Source: Siphonodentalium dalli
Lineage: Eukaryota; Mollusca; Scaphopoda; Gadilida; Siphonodentaliidae
Assembly: GCA_032622095.1 (NCBI GenBank)
Contig: CP136064.1
Span: forward strand, 246,791,827 to 246,855,826
DNA: 64,000 nucleotides
Direction of reading: 5' to 3'
Below are positions 1 through 11,489 of the stretch, in pieces. Position numbers and translations under genes: made by a program. The notes under the pieces were generated by a model. It had not been told where the DNA came from and did no database searches. It saw nothing but the letters and a program-made list of their open reading frames with translations. Numbering within the stretch: the first letter of the stretch is position 1; the number at the start of each line of letters is the position of its first letter.

Positions 1-119
1 ATATGACATAATTTTGGGGATGCTTGTACACTTCCATGAAATGACAATTCAACAAGACTATGTTAGACTCAGTATGTCTCTTAGTGTATGTTTACACAGA
101 CTGGAATTTCGCATGTGAC

Positions 120-360
120 CAAGCCTTGAAATAGGGTGTCTGTCATTTGCAGAATGAGGTCCCCAGAGGGTGAATTTAGTGATGCTAGCCCGCTATTCAC
201 CCTCTGGGGACCTCATTCTCCTGAGGTGTAAGCAGAATGAGGTCCCCAGAGGGTGAATTTGGTGATGCTAGCAGCTAGCCCGCTATGCAGGGTAGCATAA
301 CTAAATTCACCCTCTGGGGACCTCATTCTGCAAATGACAAACACCCTATTTCAAGGCTTG
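120..360. mobile_element. hAT-type double-hairpin MITE (family A)
   Basis: Terminal inverted repeats begin CAAGCCTTGAAAT and end ATTTCAAGGCTTG. Inside are two consecutive hairpins, each with arms of the type GAATGAGGTCCCCAGAGGG. A perfect 8-bp direct repeat CATGTGAC lies at 112-119 and 361-368, the target-site duplication length of hAT transposons. There is no coding capacity. The flanks carry an older duplication: 63-119 resembles 390-455. Confidence 0.85.
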
Positions 361-618
361 CATGTGACATTTCGATGAGACTATTAGATTTAGACTCAGT
401 ATGTCAGTATGACTCTGAGAGCATGTTTACACAGACTGGAATTTCACATGCAATGTTATTTTCTTTCACTAATACTTACAATGATATTTCCAGGTGTCTT
501 ATACAAACAATAGTCTTTGAGGACCTACATTATGCACCGGCAGCTAGTCGATTCGATTATCTGATTTCGAATCTATGGAAAAGTGCCGATTTAAGGGCCC
601 TAGGTGAAACCATGTTAA

Positions 619-827
619 CCCTTTCTTTACTAAATGGAATGGTCTATTATTGATGTGGATGGAAGTTAATTTGATAAAAGCAGACGACAGATAAATAAAA
701 GTCCAGAAGGAGTCCGAGTTATTGAGGGAAATGTTTAGATAATAAATTCAACAAACGATCATTTGTTGAACTTATGAACATTTGCACTGGGATAACTACT
801 CACCAATGATGCTTAGTATAGAAAATG
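619..827. mobile_element. TTAA-flanked MITE (family E, piggyBac-like)
   Basis: TTAA stands at 615-618 and 828-831. The left end starts CCCTTTCTTTACTAAATGG and the right end is its diverged inverted copy (TTAGTATAGAAAATG). The interior contains the family hallmark, an inverted pair around TTCAACAAA/TTTGTTGAACTTAT. TTAA target duplication and a CCCTTT terminus fit piggyBac-type non-autonomous elements. Similar copies lie near 13.4, 21.2, 24.3, 34.4, 37.9, 38.3 and 55.7 kb. Confidence 0.7.
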
Positions 828-1030
828 TTAAACTCAATATAAAACTGAATAGTATACCTGATAGAGGGACCAGCGCAGAATGAGAACTTAGACATGATAT
901 TTGTTCTGAACGCCCCACAAGTTTTCAAGTGAGAACGGTAATTTGCCGCGAAGTGACTGTCGTGCGTTAAACAATGTGCGGTTACTCTTAATTACATGGC
1001 GTATCATGTGCATTATTTAAATTAAAAGTA

Positions 1031-1178
1031 CAGTAATACCGAATTAATCGACCCCTTAACCACAGCAGAATTATGGGTAACTTTTCAGGATTTAGTCGGA
1101 AATATGGCTTGTTGCCATTCATCGGAAAGCTCTCCTGCTGTGGTTAAGGGGTCGGGTCGATTATTTAGAGCATTACTG
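1031..1178. mobile_element. Tc1/mariner-like palindromic MITE (family C), internally deleted
   Basis: It is bounded by TA (1029-1030, 1179-1180), with ends CAGTAATAC... and ...CATTACTG. The left arm is complete up to GGAAAGCTCTC, but most of the right arm is missing, so the palindrome is broken. The family has about 11 copies in the window. Confidence 0.75.
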
Positions 1179-1363
1179 TAGATTATAATATATCATTATG
1201 TTCATAAGATATCACTCTTTCCGATAAATGTAGTTCATTTCTTCTTCTTCTTCTTCTGTTAATGTGCATTTACCGCATTTTTGCGTATTATCACACCGTG
1301 CTTGGAGTCAGAAGTGCACATATTTACAGTGAAGCAGTTATTTACATGTTGGTTTTGGTCTCT

Positions 1364-1741
1364 TTATGCTTTCGGAGGTTTCATTTTTGGAGTGGAGCAG
1401 AAAGAGAGCATGGTCTTGAAGAGCTTCTCGTCTCTGGTGGTGCGTTGCTCCACTTCCACAGCATTCCAAAACTTTATTGCCCGAGGGAAGTAGGAAAATT
1501 TGTAGTCATCTACCCCCGCAAACATTAGATAGTACTTTTGCTGGTGGCCTCTCGTGTTGGCTGTTGTCTTTGTGATGTAATTGTCTGCTGGAATATCAAT
1601 GGAGCCATAGGCTACTCAATGGAACATCACCATGTCGGCTATGTATCTGCGACTTTCCAGTGATTCCCATCTCAGTTGTTTCTTCATGGCGTGGATGTCA
1701 GTCTCCCAGTTGTAGTCATTTGCCACCCACCTTAAGCTGCC
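1364..1741 (-). pseudogene. LINE reverse-transcriptase C-terminal remnant
   Basis: The minus strand reads as a 125-codon frame ending in TAA at 1364-1366. It carries features of the C-terminal end of ORF2 in invertebrate non-LTR retrotransposons: a W-E-x-L-x-x-R-R segment (RWESLESRRYIADMV), a later TRGHQQK motif, then FSYFPRAIKFWNAV. One in-frame TGA at 1616-1618 (a likely decayed CGA codon) and a stop at 1742-1744 show it is dead and 5'-truncated. The finger, palm and endonuclease regions are absent. The clade (Jockey/CR1-like) is inferred from motif resemblance only. Confidence 0.7.
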
Positions 1742-1903
1742 CTATCCTGTTTGATATAAAAGTCGATTAAAATTGAGGAAAAATACTGGCACTTGATCTG
1801 TGTAAACCTGCTATAGAAAGATATAGGCAGGATGCTTTAACATAAAGCAGTATCTATCACTACCGATGTCATTAGCTGTTTTACCTCGACGGAATTAATT
1901 TAT

Positions 1904-2239
1904 GTTGCATGCCATTTCAACAAATTTTTTAGACTTATAATTTATGTAATTAAGTACATATTGCCCACAATATAATTAAGCATGTGATCTCAATTAATGC
2001 TATCAAATAGTAGATTCTATTGTAAAAATCATGATGATATGTCATTTTAAATCGGGCACGTTTTAGTTCGTTCGTTGCATGCCATTTCAACTAATTTTTT
2101 AGACTTATAATTTATGTAATTAAGTACATATTGCCCACAATATAATTGAGCATGCGATCTCAATGCTATCAAATAGTAGATTCTATTGGTAACATCACGA
2201 TGATATGTCATTTTAAATCGGGCACGTTTTAGTTCGTTC
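1904..2239. repeat. Tandem duplication, about 170-bp unit x 2
   Basis: Copy 1 (1904-2073) and copy 2 (2074-2239) both start GTTGCATGCCATTTCAAC and both end GGGCACGTTTTAGTTCGTT. They differ by a few substitutions and short deletions. No coding content is visible. Confidence 0.9.
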
Positions 2240-3543
2240 CCTTAATGCATGGAGTTTATCAAATACCAAGTAATCAAAGTGCTGTCAAATCTCGGGGCCT
2301 TTCATTCATTTACTAATGACATGTCTTTCAGGAAATAATTCTAGCTTTTTGACTATAGAAATCAATTTTGCTCTCTTTTATTGTATGGATGGTGGTAATC
2401 TGTGAGAATTATGGCTCACTTTTACATATGGTAATTAACAGGGTCCAGGGGATGAATACGCTGATTGATCTGAATCAGGCTCAGGCCTGTATTAATATTG
2501 TCTACAGCATAATGGCACAAACATGGTTCAGTCCGTGCCCCAATTGGGAGTTCATGCAGGTGTTCACGTGTTTCTCTTCACTGAGTGATGTATATACAAG
2601 AGCAGAATCAGGTGATGAAAAAAGTTATTATTGTGAGGTCGCACACGTAATGCACACATTTGCAGTCATCATTAATTTTTACTGTGTCATAGATTACCAA
2701 TAATACTCCTACAAAGCTTTAACAAGACGTTGACTATCGAAATAAGGTGATACCCAAACGCTAATGAGGAAAAAATATCTAATTACACTGGATATACTGG
2801 TAGATTCTCTGGATGTCACGCACATATATAAGAAAGAATGACCCAATTTTGATTCAGAAGTACAACATAATAATTTTGAGTCAAAGACATTTGTAAACAG
2901 AAGCTGCTTTCAGCAGATTTTGATTTTTCTCTCCAAAAAAATTCCATACCTTAAAGGGGTTCTGTACACTAAATCCGGCCATTTATGGCACCATCTCCTA
3001 TTATACTCAACAGAATATTTGCAACAAATGAATGAATTTGAGCCATGGATGAGTGCAAAATACACTAATTTACTTTATGAATGATGTAAAACAAGATGGT
3101 AATTATAATGAAAATTAATTTATGGCTTGAGTCATGTTGTTTACATTGTTCATAGAGCACATGTATTTGCACTATTTACTATATACTAGTGTATATTTTG
3201 TAAAGTGTTTATAGGTTTCTTCTATGGTGACATTGGCAATTCTCTAAGCTCTGAACTATCTTACCTCAACAGTTTACATGCCATTTAACAGTCATGCCTA
3301 ATTACTCAGCGCTCTTGTAAGACATGCTATACCTTTATTTACATCAATTCCTCTATCTCATCACTTATTTCACTCATTTGATGAAATTTAATTGTATACT
3401 ACTGATGGAATATCGAGAGAGAGAGGGGTTGTTCTGTATTTCTGCCCTTGTCCATGCCTCCAACAGAAGCTATGGCGATATTCCAGTTCACCAGTGCTGA
3501 GCTGATCATGACTCCAAAATCTGACAAAAATTAAACGACAAAC
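2240..3543. other. Non-repetitive intergenic or intronic DNA
   Basis: No supported gene. An open frame at 2368-2703 (111 codons) has no recognisable domain or splice context and is treated as chance. No family repeat from elsewhere in the window was recognised here. Confidence 0.5.
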
Positions 3544-3956
3544 CAAACCTGATTATAGCGTGTCTGTCATTTACAGAATGAGGTCCCCAGAGTGTGAATT
3601 TAGTGACGATATCCCGCATAGTGGGTTAGCATCACTAAATTCACCCTCTGGGGACCTCATTCTGCTAAGGCCTCATCTTCTCTGGAAAGTTTTTAGTTTA
3701 GTTTCTCTATATCCCCCAATTGGCAGATGACACATTGCATAATCAATGTTCCATAATGGGTGTACATCACAAAATTCACCATCTGGCAACTTCAATCTGA
3801 GTCTATGTCTCCCATAGCAGATAAGGTCATGCAGAATGAGGTCCCCAGAGGGGGAATTTGGTGATGCTAGCCCACTATGGGGGATAGCGTCACTAAAATC
3901 ACCCTCTGGGGTCCTCATTCTGCAAATCACAGCTAGGCGCACTAAACTCTGGCATG
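3544..3956. mobile_element. Long variant of the hAT-type MITE (family A2)
   Basis: It has the same hairpin arms as family A, but the two hairpins are separated by a spacer of about 150 bp containing CTCATCTTCTCTGGAAAG and TCTCTATATCCCC. The termini resemble CAAGCCTGA...TAGTGTG. The target duplication is not clear at this locus. Confidence 0.7.
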
Positions 3957-4248
3957 CAACAAATACCCAATATACAGATGCCATATATTGGCTGGAATTC
4001 ATCACGTGGTACCTACTAAAGCAAACACACTGGATGCCAAAACTCTATGGGCGATACATATAAATCTAACATGTACTGAAATAATGTACTGAATTGATTA
4101 TCCACATAGACATGATGGTCATCGCGAGCATGCATGGAAAATACCAACTGTCATATGAAAAACATTTTCTCATTATTGACCTTTCCATTAGAAAGGAAAG
4201 TCAATGTAATGTTTGACAACATTCACAACACATAGCGGGCAACCACAC

Positions 4249-4261
4249 ACCCCCCCCCCCC
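4249..4261. repeat. Poly-C run
   Basis: Homopolymer of about 13 C residues. It lies just before the left copy of the 195-bp duplication at 4266. Confidence 0.9.
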
Positions 4262-4265
4262 AATT

Positions 4266-4883
4266 TATAAAAATCATCTGCTGTTACTCGGAACCTCCCT
4301 TTGGGCTCGCACTCAGGAATAAGTCAGACTAAAATATATAGACATTGTCTGGTAGTAATTTCTGTTAATAGATAATCCATTCCATGGTTTACACGGGCAA
4401 CATGTTAAATATCAGAGGCATAGCAAAGTATCATCGGATATCCAACCACTACTAAAATGGAGATACAGTTATGTTCTAATTAATCAACTCCTTAACCAAA
4501 GCAGAATTATGGGTAACTTCAGGATTTAGTCGGAAATATGGCTTGTTGCTATTCATCTGAAAGCTCTCGCTGAGAGCTTTCCGATGAATGGCAACAAGCC
4601 ATATTTCCGACTAAATCCTGAAAAGTTACCCATAATTCTGCTGTGGTTAAGGAGTCGATTATTAAGGGCATTTAATACTGTATACATGTATAAAAATCAT
4701 CTGCTGTTACTCGGAACCTGCCTTTGGGTTTGTACTCAGGAATAAGTCAGACTAAACCATATAGACATTGTCTGGTAGTAATTTCTGTTAATAGTTAATC
4801 CATTCCATGGTTTACATGGGCCACATGTTAAATATCAGAAGCATAGCAAAGTATCATCGGATATCCAACCAGTACTAAAATGG
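4266..4883. repeat. 195-bp direct duplication bracketing a MITE
   Basis: 4266-4460 and 4689-4883 are the same length (195 bp) and about 94 percent identical by eye. They start TATAAAAATCATCTGCTG and end ACTAAAATGG. Only the family C MITE (4466-4680) and a few bases separate them. Confidence 0.92.
4466..4680. mobile_element. Tc1/mariner-like palindromic MITE (family C)
   Basis: Near-perfect palindrome. The left arm includes CAGAATTATGGGTAACTT, the centre is GAAAGCTCTCGCTGAGAGC, and the right arm is the reverse complement. The ends are diverged forms of CAGTAATGC/GCATTACTG next to TA. Confidence 0.85.
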
Positions 4884-5837
4884 CATTGGAAGAGAGATAT
4901 GCTACTGGGAAAATCTGGAGGTAACAACAATGGAAACATCAGGTGGATGTAGAATATGTTGCTAGTGCCGTCGCTTAAACTATTTATGTCCATGAGGGGG
5001 ATTTGAGCATCTATTTGGCGAAGCTCTAAGGTTTACATTTGCTATTTCGATGACGCCCTTACATTTATATGAGGTCAAGCAAACTAATTAGTATTCATGA
5101 CGTGGAGAAAACCGGAGTGTAGAGTGTGAAATAGTTCGTTGGTTTTGTTTATAGTTATTCTAGATTGGCATTGTTCTAATGGTTAATAGATGATTTAGAG
5201 TGAAAACACATATCTGATTATGAATTTTTTGTATCAATTGCGGCGAATATGGACCGTAAAAACGTTTCAAAATCACAATTACGTCATTTTGGTAGGTTGA
5301 CATTGCTTGTTACCAGTGCAATTTGCAAATAAAATGACGTCAAAGTAGTACTAACCTAATAAAGCTACGTTGACCTAATAAAGCTGCATTGACGTAATAA
5401 ACGTAATGTTTATTAGGCAGGCTTTATGTAGGCAATAGAGGTAGTGAGAGGTGGATAAATGTCTAGAAACCCTTAGCAAGAGAGCTCAGTAACTAGGGCT
5501 GGGTGATAAAGTGGCATATAAACATAAACATATATGTGATTGGTTGGTTCCCCCACCTTTGTCAGAAAGCTGGTTTGGGCACATGCATCATTGCACATGG
5601 CTTCAGCAAGTTCAGTGACAATGAAAGTGGGAAATTGAGAGAAAACCTTCCACCAAAGTTTGAATAACAAAAAGTTAATCAAACATTACATAGGGAAGGT
5701 GGGGGGAAATTTAAAGTTTTGCCCCAAAAATAAGTGAATAAATGAATAAGTTACAAAACTAACATAGTCACAATTATTCCATCTTTAGTGCGACACCTTG
5801 TGTTTTCTCAGCCTATATTAAATATACATGTATTGCA
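4884..5837. other. Non-coding stretch with short repeats
   Basis: No supported gene. Around 5350-5400 the motif CCTAATAAAGCT(A/G)C(G/A)TTGAC recurs about three times. An open frame on the minus strand at 5473-5682 has no recognisable features. Confidence 0.5.
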
Positions 5838-6984
5838 TGTTACATTGTGTGACAATGAAGAATGTTTTCACACCTGGAGACAGATCTAAAGTCACATGTT
5901 GGTGGTAACAAGCGGAGATGAGCATCAATATTTACTAATTAAGTTTGGAGTAATTCCTCTGAATATTTCACATTCCCATTCATTCATTTGTAGGGATGTT
6001 CTGGTAATAAGTTCAACAGTAACCAAGAAAACTTGACATAAAAATCTCCACTTCATGTACGAATGGGTTGAAATCACGATACTATTCATCATCACCGAGT
6101 ATCCCGGGATCAAAGGGTTAACTAGATTTATCGTGAATGTTAAACACCATGTGGCTGCAACTGACACCACTGATTTCAAATTACAATTATTCAGACAAAA
6201 CACCTACAGACATGAAAGGCCCTGAGAGGCACAATGGAATCACCTCAAAAGTGAAAGCTCAATTATATAATTTACAAAACTACACGTAGAGTTGCTACTT
6301 TAACAGGCACCTGTCAATTTACTTTTGCATGTTATATCATGTGACAATGAAGAATGTTGTCACACCTGGAGAAAGACACCAGAGGCACATGTTGCTGGTA
6401 ACATAAATACAAGCGGAGATGAGTATCAATCTCCTAATTAAGTTTGGAGTAATTACTCTGAAGGTTTCACATTCCCATTCATTCATTTGTAGGGATGTTC
6501 TTGTAATAAGTTCAACAGTAACCTAGAAAACCTGACGTAAAGAACTCAACTTTATGTACTTTAGTTTAATGGACAAATAAGCTTGGGTTGAATAGCCTGA
6601 TAAATGACTGGATTGGAATCACGGAACTATTCATGATCATCGAGTATACCGGGATCAAAGGGTTAAGTAGATTTATCGTGAATGTTAAACACCAAATGAC
6701 TGAAACTGACACCACAAATTACAAATATTCAGACAAAACACCTACAGACATGAGAGGCCCTGAGAGGCACAATGGAATCACCTCAAAAGTGAAAGCTCAA
6801 TTATATAATTTACAAAGCTACACATAGAGTTGCTACTTTAACATGCACCTGTCAATTTACTTTTGCATGTTATATCATGTGACAATGAAGAATGTTGTCA
6901 CACCTGGAGACAGACACCAGAGGCACATGTTGCTGGAGCAGAGATGAGTATCAATCACCTAATTAAGTTTGGAGTAATTACTCC
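5838..6984. repeat. Tandem duplication of about 0.5 kb, 2.2 copies
   Basis: Copies at 5838-6329, 6330-6867 and a partial 6868-6984 share a TGTTA(C/T)AT...GTGACAATGAAGAATG start. The first two also share GGGATCAAAGGGTTAA and CACAATGGAATCACCTC. Open frames in it are different in each copy, arguing against coding function. Confidence 0.9.
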
Positions 6985-7741
6985 GAACCAGGTGCCACAT
7001 GTAATGTGTTGCAATGTATCTGCTTAACGAGGGATCCTGGCCTGGGTTATGTGCCCTGCCCCATCTACGAGAATCAGCAAATCATATTAAAATCATTAAA
7101 TTGGGATTAGGCTGCACGTCAGATAATCATGATAATAGGATCGTCTATAAATCTATACTCCACCTCGGCAAGTCTAATCAGTTTATGGACGGATGCCATG
7201 GCAACAGTTTGTTACTTAAACTATTCCCGTGGAAACACCTGAGCTCTCGGCATTCGTTACCTGTCTGCTGTGGGGTGAGGATGTCTCCCGGTGTCACAGG
7301 TTATGTGGTGGGCACCCCACAGGGCTGCATTGTCCGTGGGCTGGGTTGGCTCTTGAGGCTGTTTGAAGAGGAAAGATGATGATGATTGTGACGATCTTTC
7401 ACTGTGAGTAAATTACTTTCTTTGCAGTCATCCCCGGCTATTTAACTCCATCTTAAGAGCTCTGTGGGTTTTACTCTATTCGATATTTCTGCTGATTTAA
7501 GATTCTGACCGGGTTTAATACCAACACTTTGTGTTTAATTTTTATGCATTATAATAATAAATCTGATAAAGAGGTATGCACATTTATTAGACATCAGTTT
7601 TATATAAATTTATTATATATGATAGATAAAAAATTTTTTTTTTAATTTTACTATGAAATAATAAACCTTTTTCGTATACCGCATCACTATTTTCTCTGAA
7701 TTTTTTTTAGGTCAGTTTATTTTATTAAAGATACAAAGATA
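6985..7741. other. Unique stretch without recognised gene
   Basis: An open frame of 121 codons (7014-7379) has somewhat higher GC than its surroundings. It has no recognisable domain, no similarity to the hyccin N-terminus, and no clear splice partner. An AT-rich tract follows (7540-7740). Confidence 0.4.
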
Positions 7742-8118
7742 CATAATCCGAATTAATGCTCCTAAATTACTATATCTTTGGCTTCGGGTAAAAAATATTT
7801 TATTTGTGCCGAGGAACCCACCCATCAAAGCTCAAGAGTTATCTGATATCTATTTTTGAAATCGGTTATTTTTCACCACCTGGAATATTTGGCGGCCTAG
7901 CAAATATTTAACGAGGCGATCAAGATACTCTTGATATAAAATTGTGTTGAACAAAATGATATATAACACGTTTTGGAAAATTTTATACTATAGTTGACAG
8001 TGGTTAGCATTATTTTTTGGTAACTAATCGATTCTGATAACTAAAGCATCATTTGAAGAAATGTTGTTGTTGTTGTTGTTGGAATCTGATGATACAGGGA
8101 CCATCGAATCGGATTGTG
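7742..8118. mobile_element. Dispersed repeat family F, copy 1
   Basis: It aligns along its length with 28170-28581. Shared blocks include ACCCA(C/T)CAAAGCTCA, ATTTTTCACCA, GATA(T/A)ATAACACGTTT, AGTGGTTAGCATT and GGGACCATCRAATCGGATT. Both copies start near ATAATCCGA and end near AATCGGATT, a short terminal inverted repeat. A (TTG)n tract at 8063-8081 is part of the family, shorter in the other copy. No coding frame. Confidence 0.75.
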
Positions 8119-9145
8119 TGCCTTTAAAGTTTTAATTGGGATAATAATTTCAGATATCAGAGAATATATAAAAAATATGTTGAAAAACGCTGTAGTTTAT
8201 TCCGCAGGAAAATTTTAGTTCCTCTGAAAAGTGGACTCTATTTCATGATTTCGTTTATGAGAAATAAGTCATATGTTCTAAGTTCTGTCTGCTTCATAAA
8301 GTTTTGTTATTGTATAATCAATCATGGGTTTGAATCTTAATGATATCTTTGAGATAATTTTCTTAACTCATTCCCAGTGTTTTATTTTCAAATCATACTG
8401 TTTTCGCGGCACATCCTTCCATGTATAATTGAGCAAATGATAGAATTTTGTTTAGCCTGATACTGATAATACAATCAGGCCCGAAAAATTGGCTAAAAAA
8501 ATAATAATAAATTGGCTTAATATGAAAAATATTTAATATTTCTACAAAAGAACTTGAGTAAAATGACTTGGTCAGCAAGGTGAGTTTGATTGATGTCTGA
8601 GGCTCATGTTACAAAATACATGTCATGCCTTTGAAAATTACCCACTCTGTTCCACACTATCGAGGCTGTTGTTGGAAATTTATTCGGAGACTTGTGGAAT
8701 CCACAAATTTGCCAGAAATTACTTTATATATTAAAATTATATTCTTTGAATTTCTTGTATTTGAACATATTGCTCAGAGAAAACGTTGTACAATTTTATA
8801 TATTCCCCATCCACTCATGATCCTTGTGTTTCCCCCAAAGATTTGATGCACATAGTTGCACATAATAGCAGCCCATCACATTTGAATTTCATCATCTCCA
8901 TACTTTGATTGGTATTTAATGCATGCTTCTTGTTCACTGTTATGTGTTGAATAAATAATGCCATTTTAATTGATATTGCGAGTGTTAATATCAGTAATAT
9001 ATAGTTAATGGACCAGCGATCGGTTCTCCAGATTATAAGATCGATGGTGGTTGTATTCTGCTACCAGCAGGCATTTAAGATAGGAATCCTCACATCGTAT
9101 TTCATAGTCCCGCAATTGCCAATTTCTATTTTATTACATAAATGT
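8119..9145. other. AT-rich stretch without recognised gene
   Basis: Short open frames (8393-8578 minus, 8625-8846 plus) are AT-rich and show no recognisable protein features. Confidence 0.5.
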
Positions 9146-9344
9146 GATTATAATGGTGTATTTACTGATTATAATGGTGTATTTACTGATTATAATGGTG
9201 TGTTGATTATAATGGTGTATTTACTGATTATAATGGTGTGTTTACTGATTATAATGGTGTGTTGATTATAATGGTGTATTTACTGATTATAATGGTGTGT
9301 TTACTGATTATAATGGTGTGTTTACTGATTATAATGGTGTATAT
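9146..9344. repeat. Minisatellite, 17/21-bp unit x 10
   Basis: About ten tandem copies of GATTATAATGGTGTATTTACT. Two length variants occur: 21 bp, and 17 bp lacking TACT. The 17-bp units occur at two places in a semi-regular order. Confidence 0.95.
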
Positions 9345-9727
9345 TATGATATAGTGGTTTATAAATGAGGTTCTATATTACATGATACTTATAACACCCC
9401 CTAAAAACACAATACGTTGCCTTGTGTGTTCTGCGAAAATAGTTTACATATTTAAAATATCTCTTCACAAATACTGACGAAGTAAGACATCAAAAATAAT
9501 GTTTTGATAATTTATCCCCACCAGAGATCTGCAGAATCTAGTCAATACTTGGGTTTTTGAACACAACACACAAATCACATCAGCCAATCAACTTGCACTG
9601 TTCTATTTTAGTCCCTGAATTCTGACCAGAGATCCAAAATGGCTCTAGTCCATACCGGTCTATAATAATGACGTCCAAAGCAGAGTGATGGCAAGGTTTA
9701 TAGCCTGGGGACCAGTCAGTAATCATA

Positions 9728-10165
9728 TCCCCATAGGGACCAGCCTAGGGGTTTCAAATTGGGAGAAATCATTTCTCCCTATTTTCTTATTAGTGGAGAA
9801 GTGGCCTGTTATCAGGGAGAAGTCATAAAGGCTGAGAACACAAGAACATTAACAGTACCATTCTGTGATCCAATAAGTAGTATGCAATACAAGAGCCCAT
9901 TTAAAAAACCTTTATAATGAGTAAATACACCATTTATAATATAATCAGAAAATACTCTTAACATGTTGACTGCCGACAATGAGATATCTCATACTTTTTG
10001 CATGTAATTGAATGGGAGTCGGCAGTCAACATGTTAAATATGCTGTTTGGGCATATGTATACTAGTATATGAGAGAGAATTCAATTCTCCCCAGAACAAA
10101 TATAGGGAGAAGTGACACAACTAAGGGAGAAGATATCTCCAAAGTCGCCTTCTAGGCTGGTTCCC
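9728..10165. mobile_element. Putative element with inverted ends, low confidence
   Basis: The left end includes CATAGGGACCAGCCTAGG and a downstream run of TTCTCCCT. The right end carries the diverged inverse (CTAGGCTGGTTCCCGTAT) preceded by AGGGAGAAG. The interior contains the nested hairpin at 9958-10037. Boundaries are approximate. Confidence 0.4.
9958..10037. mobile_element. 80-bp hairpin with TTAA ends
   Basis: A perfect 20-bp inverted repeat: TTAACATGTTGACTGCCGAC at 9958-9977 against its complement at 10018-10037. The ends coincide with TTAA, so this may be a very small TTAA-type MITE. Confidence 0.7.
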
Positions 10166-10420
10166 GTATCCCCTTTCAACTCTTCCGCAACATGAGAGAA
10201 AATTCGGTAACAGAAGCTGATTGTAGAGGTAAAAAATGACCTCTGGTATAACTGTTGACATTGGGGACTGATATTTCCGATAATGCAAGACCATTACACA
10301 TTTGCCGAGCCCTGAAGGTTTTGAGGCTCATGAAGTATTAATGAACGTTCATTAGCTGTTTACAGGCTCCGTGTGTGTTTATTACTGATCTGGGAATACT
10401 GTTCTCAGCTTCCCGTTATA

Positions 10421-10633
10421 CAGTAATGCTCTAAATAATCGACTCCTTAACCACAGCAGAATTATGGGTAACTTTTCAGGATTTAGTCGGAAATATGGCT
10501 TGTTGCGATTCATCGGAAAGCTCTTGGTGAGAGCTTTCCGATGAATGGCAACAAGCCATATTTCCGAATAAATTCTGAAAAGTTACCCATAATTCTGCTG
10601 TGGTTAAGGAGTCGATTATTTAGAGCATTACTG
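10421..10633. mobile_element. Tc1/mariner-like palindromic MITE (family C)
   Basis: Full-length copy. TA flanks both sides, with ends CAGTAATGCTC and GAGCATTACTG. The central turn is GAAAGCTCTTGGTGAGAGC and the two arms are nearly identical. Confidence 0.9.
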
Positions 10634-10800
10634 TATATCTTTATGGTCCTGATATTTAGTTGCAAGCAATTGTTTGTTTAACCCCATTATGCTATGCAGG
10701 CTTTAGCAAAAAAAATAATGCCACCAATTGATCCAGCACTGATGATTGTTGATTCTGCTCATAATGGTTCTGGTATTTCGTGACTCTAGGGCCTTGTAAA

Positions 10801-11212
10801 CAAGGCTGGATATAGTGTGTCTGTCATTTGCAAAGTGGGCTATCATCACTAAATTCACTCTCTGGGGACCTCATTCTGCTTAGGCCTCATCTTATGGGAA
10901 GTATCTATAGTCTCAAATTAACATTGTTTTTAGTTATTTTTTCCCTTCTGTTCAGTTTCTATATCCCCTAATTTTCAGAAGATAAATTGCATAATCGAGG
11001 TGACGAATGGGTGAACATCACCAACTTCAACAGGAGAACTTCAATCTGATCCTAGCTATAGGCCTCCCATAGCAATTGAGGCCTAACTAAGCAGAATGAG
11101 GTTCCCAGAGGGTGAATTTGGTGATGCTAGTCCACTGTGCAGGATAGTGTCACTAAACTCCCCCTCTGGGGACCTCATTCTGCAAATGTCAAACACACTA
11201 TGTCCAGGCTTG
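10801..11212. mobile_element. hAT-type MITE, long variant (family A2)
   Basis: The ends are CAAGGCTGGATATAGTGTG and CACTATGTCCAGGCTTG. The flanking 8-mers CTTGTAAA (10793-10800) and CTTGTAAG (11213-11220) match at 7 of 8 positions, supporting an 8-bp target duplication. The left hairpin has lost part of one arm. Confidence 0.8.
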
Positions 11213-11489
11213 CTTGTAAGTCCCTTAGCTGCCAATCAACTGATATACATCTCAGTACTATACAAAGGCATTGGGAATTGTCATTTTCTATCTTATTATG
11301 ACCTCCAGCGAAAAGTACAGAATTTTGTGAATTTACTTCAACAATAATATAAAAATTGACATGGATGAATCAGTAAAGAATTCCTCTTGAAAATGACGCC
11401 TTATATCATTTATTTGAGTAAGGCAGAGGGAAGTGGAGCATGTTATAAGCCCTCGACTTGTACCATAAAAAATTGTGATATTGCAACTT

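Noticed and set aside
7014-7379. 121-codon frame as a possible upstream hyccin exon
   Set aside because: No similarity to the known hyccin N-terminus and no fitting splice sites. Kept as unique sequence only.
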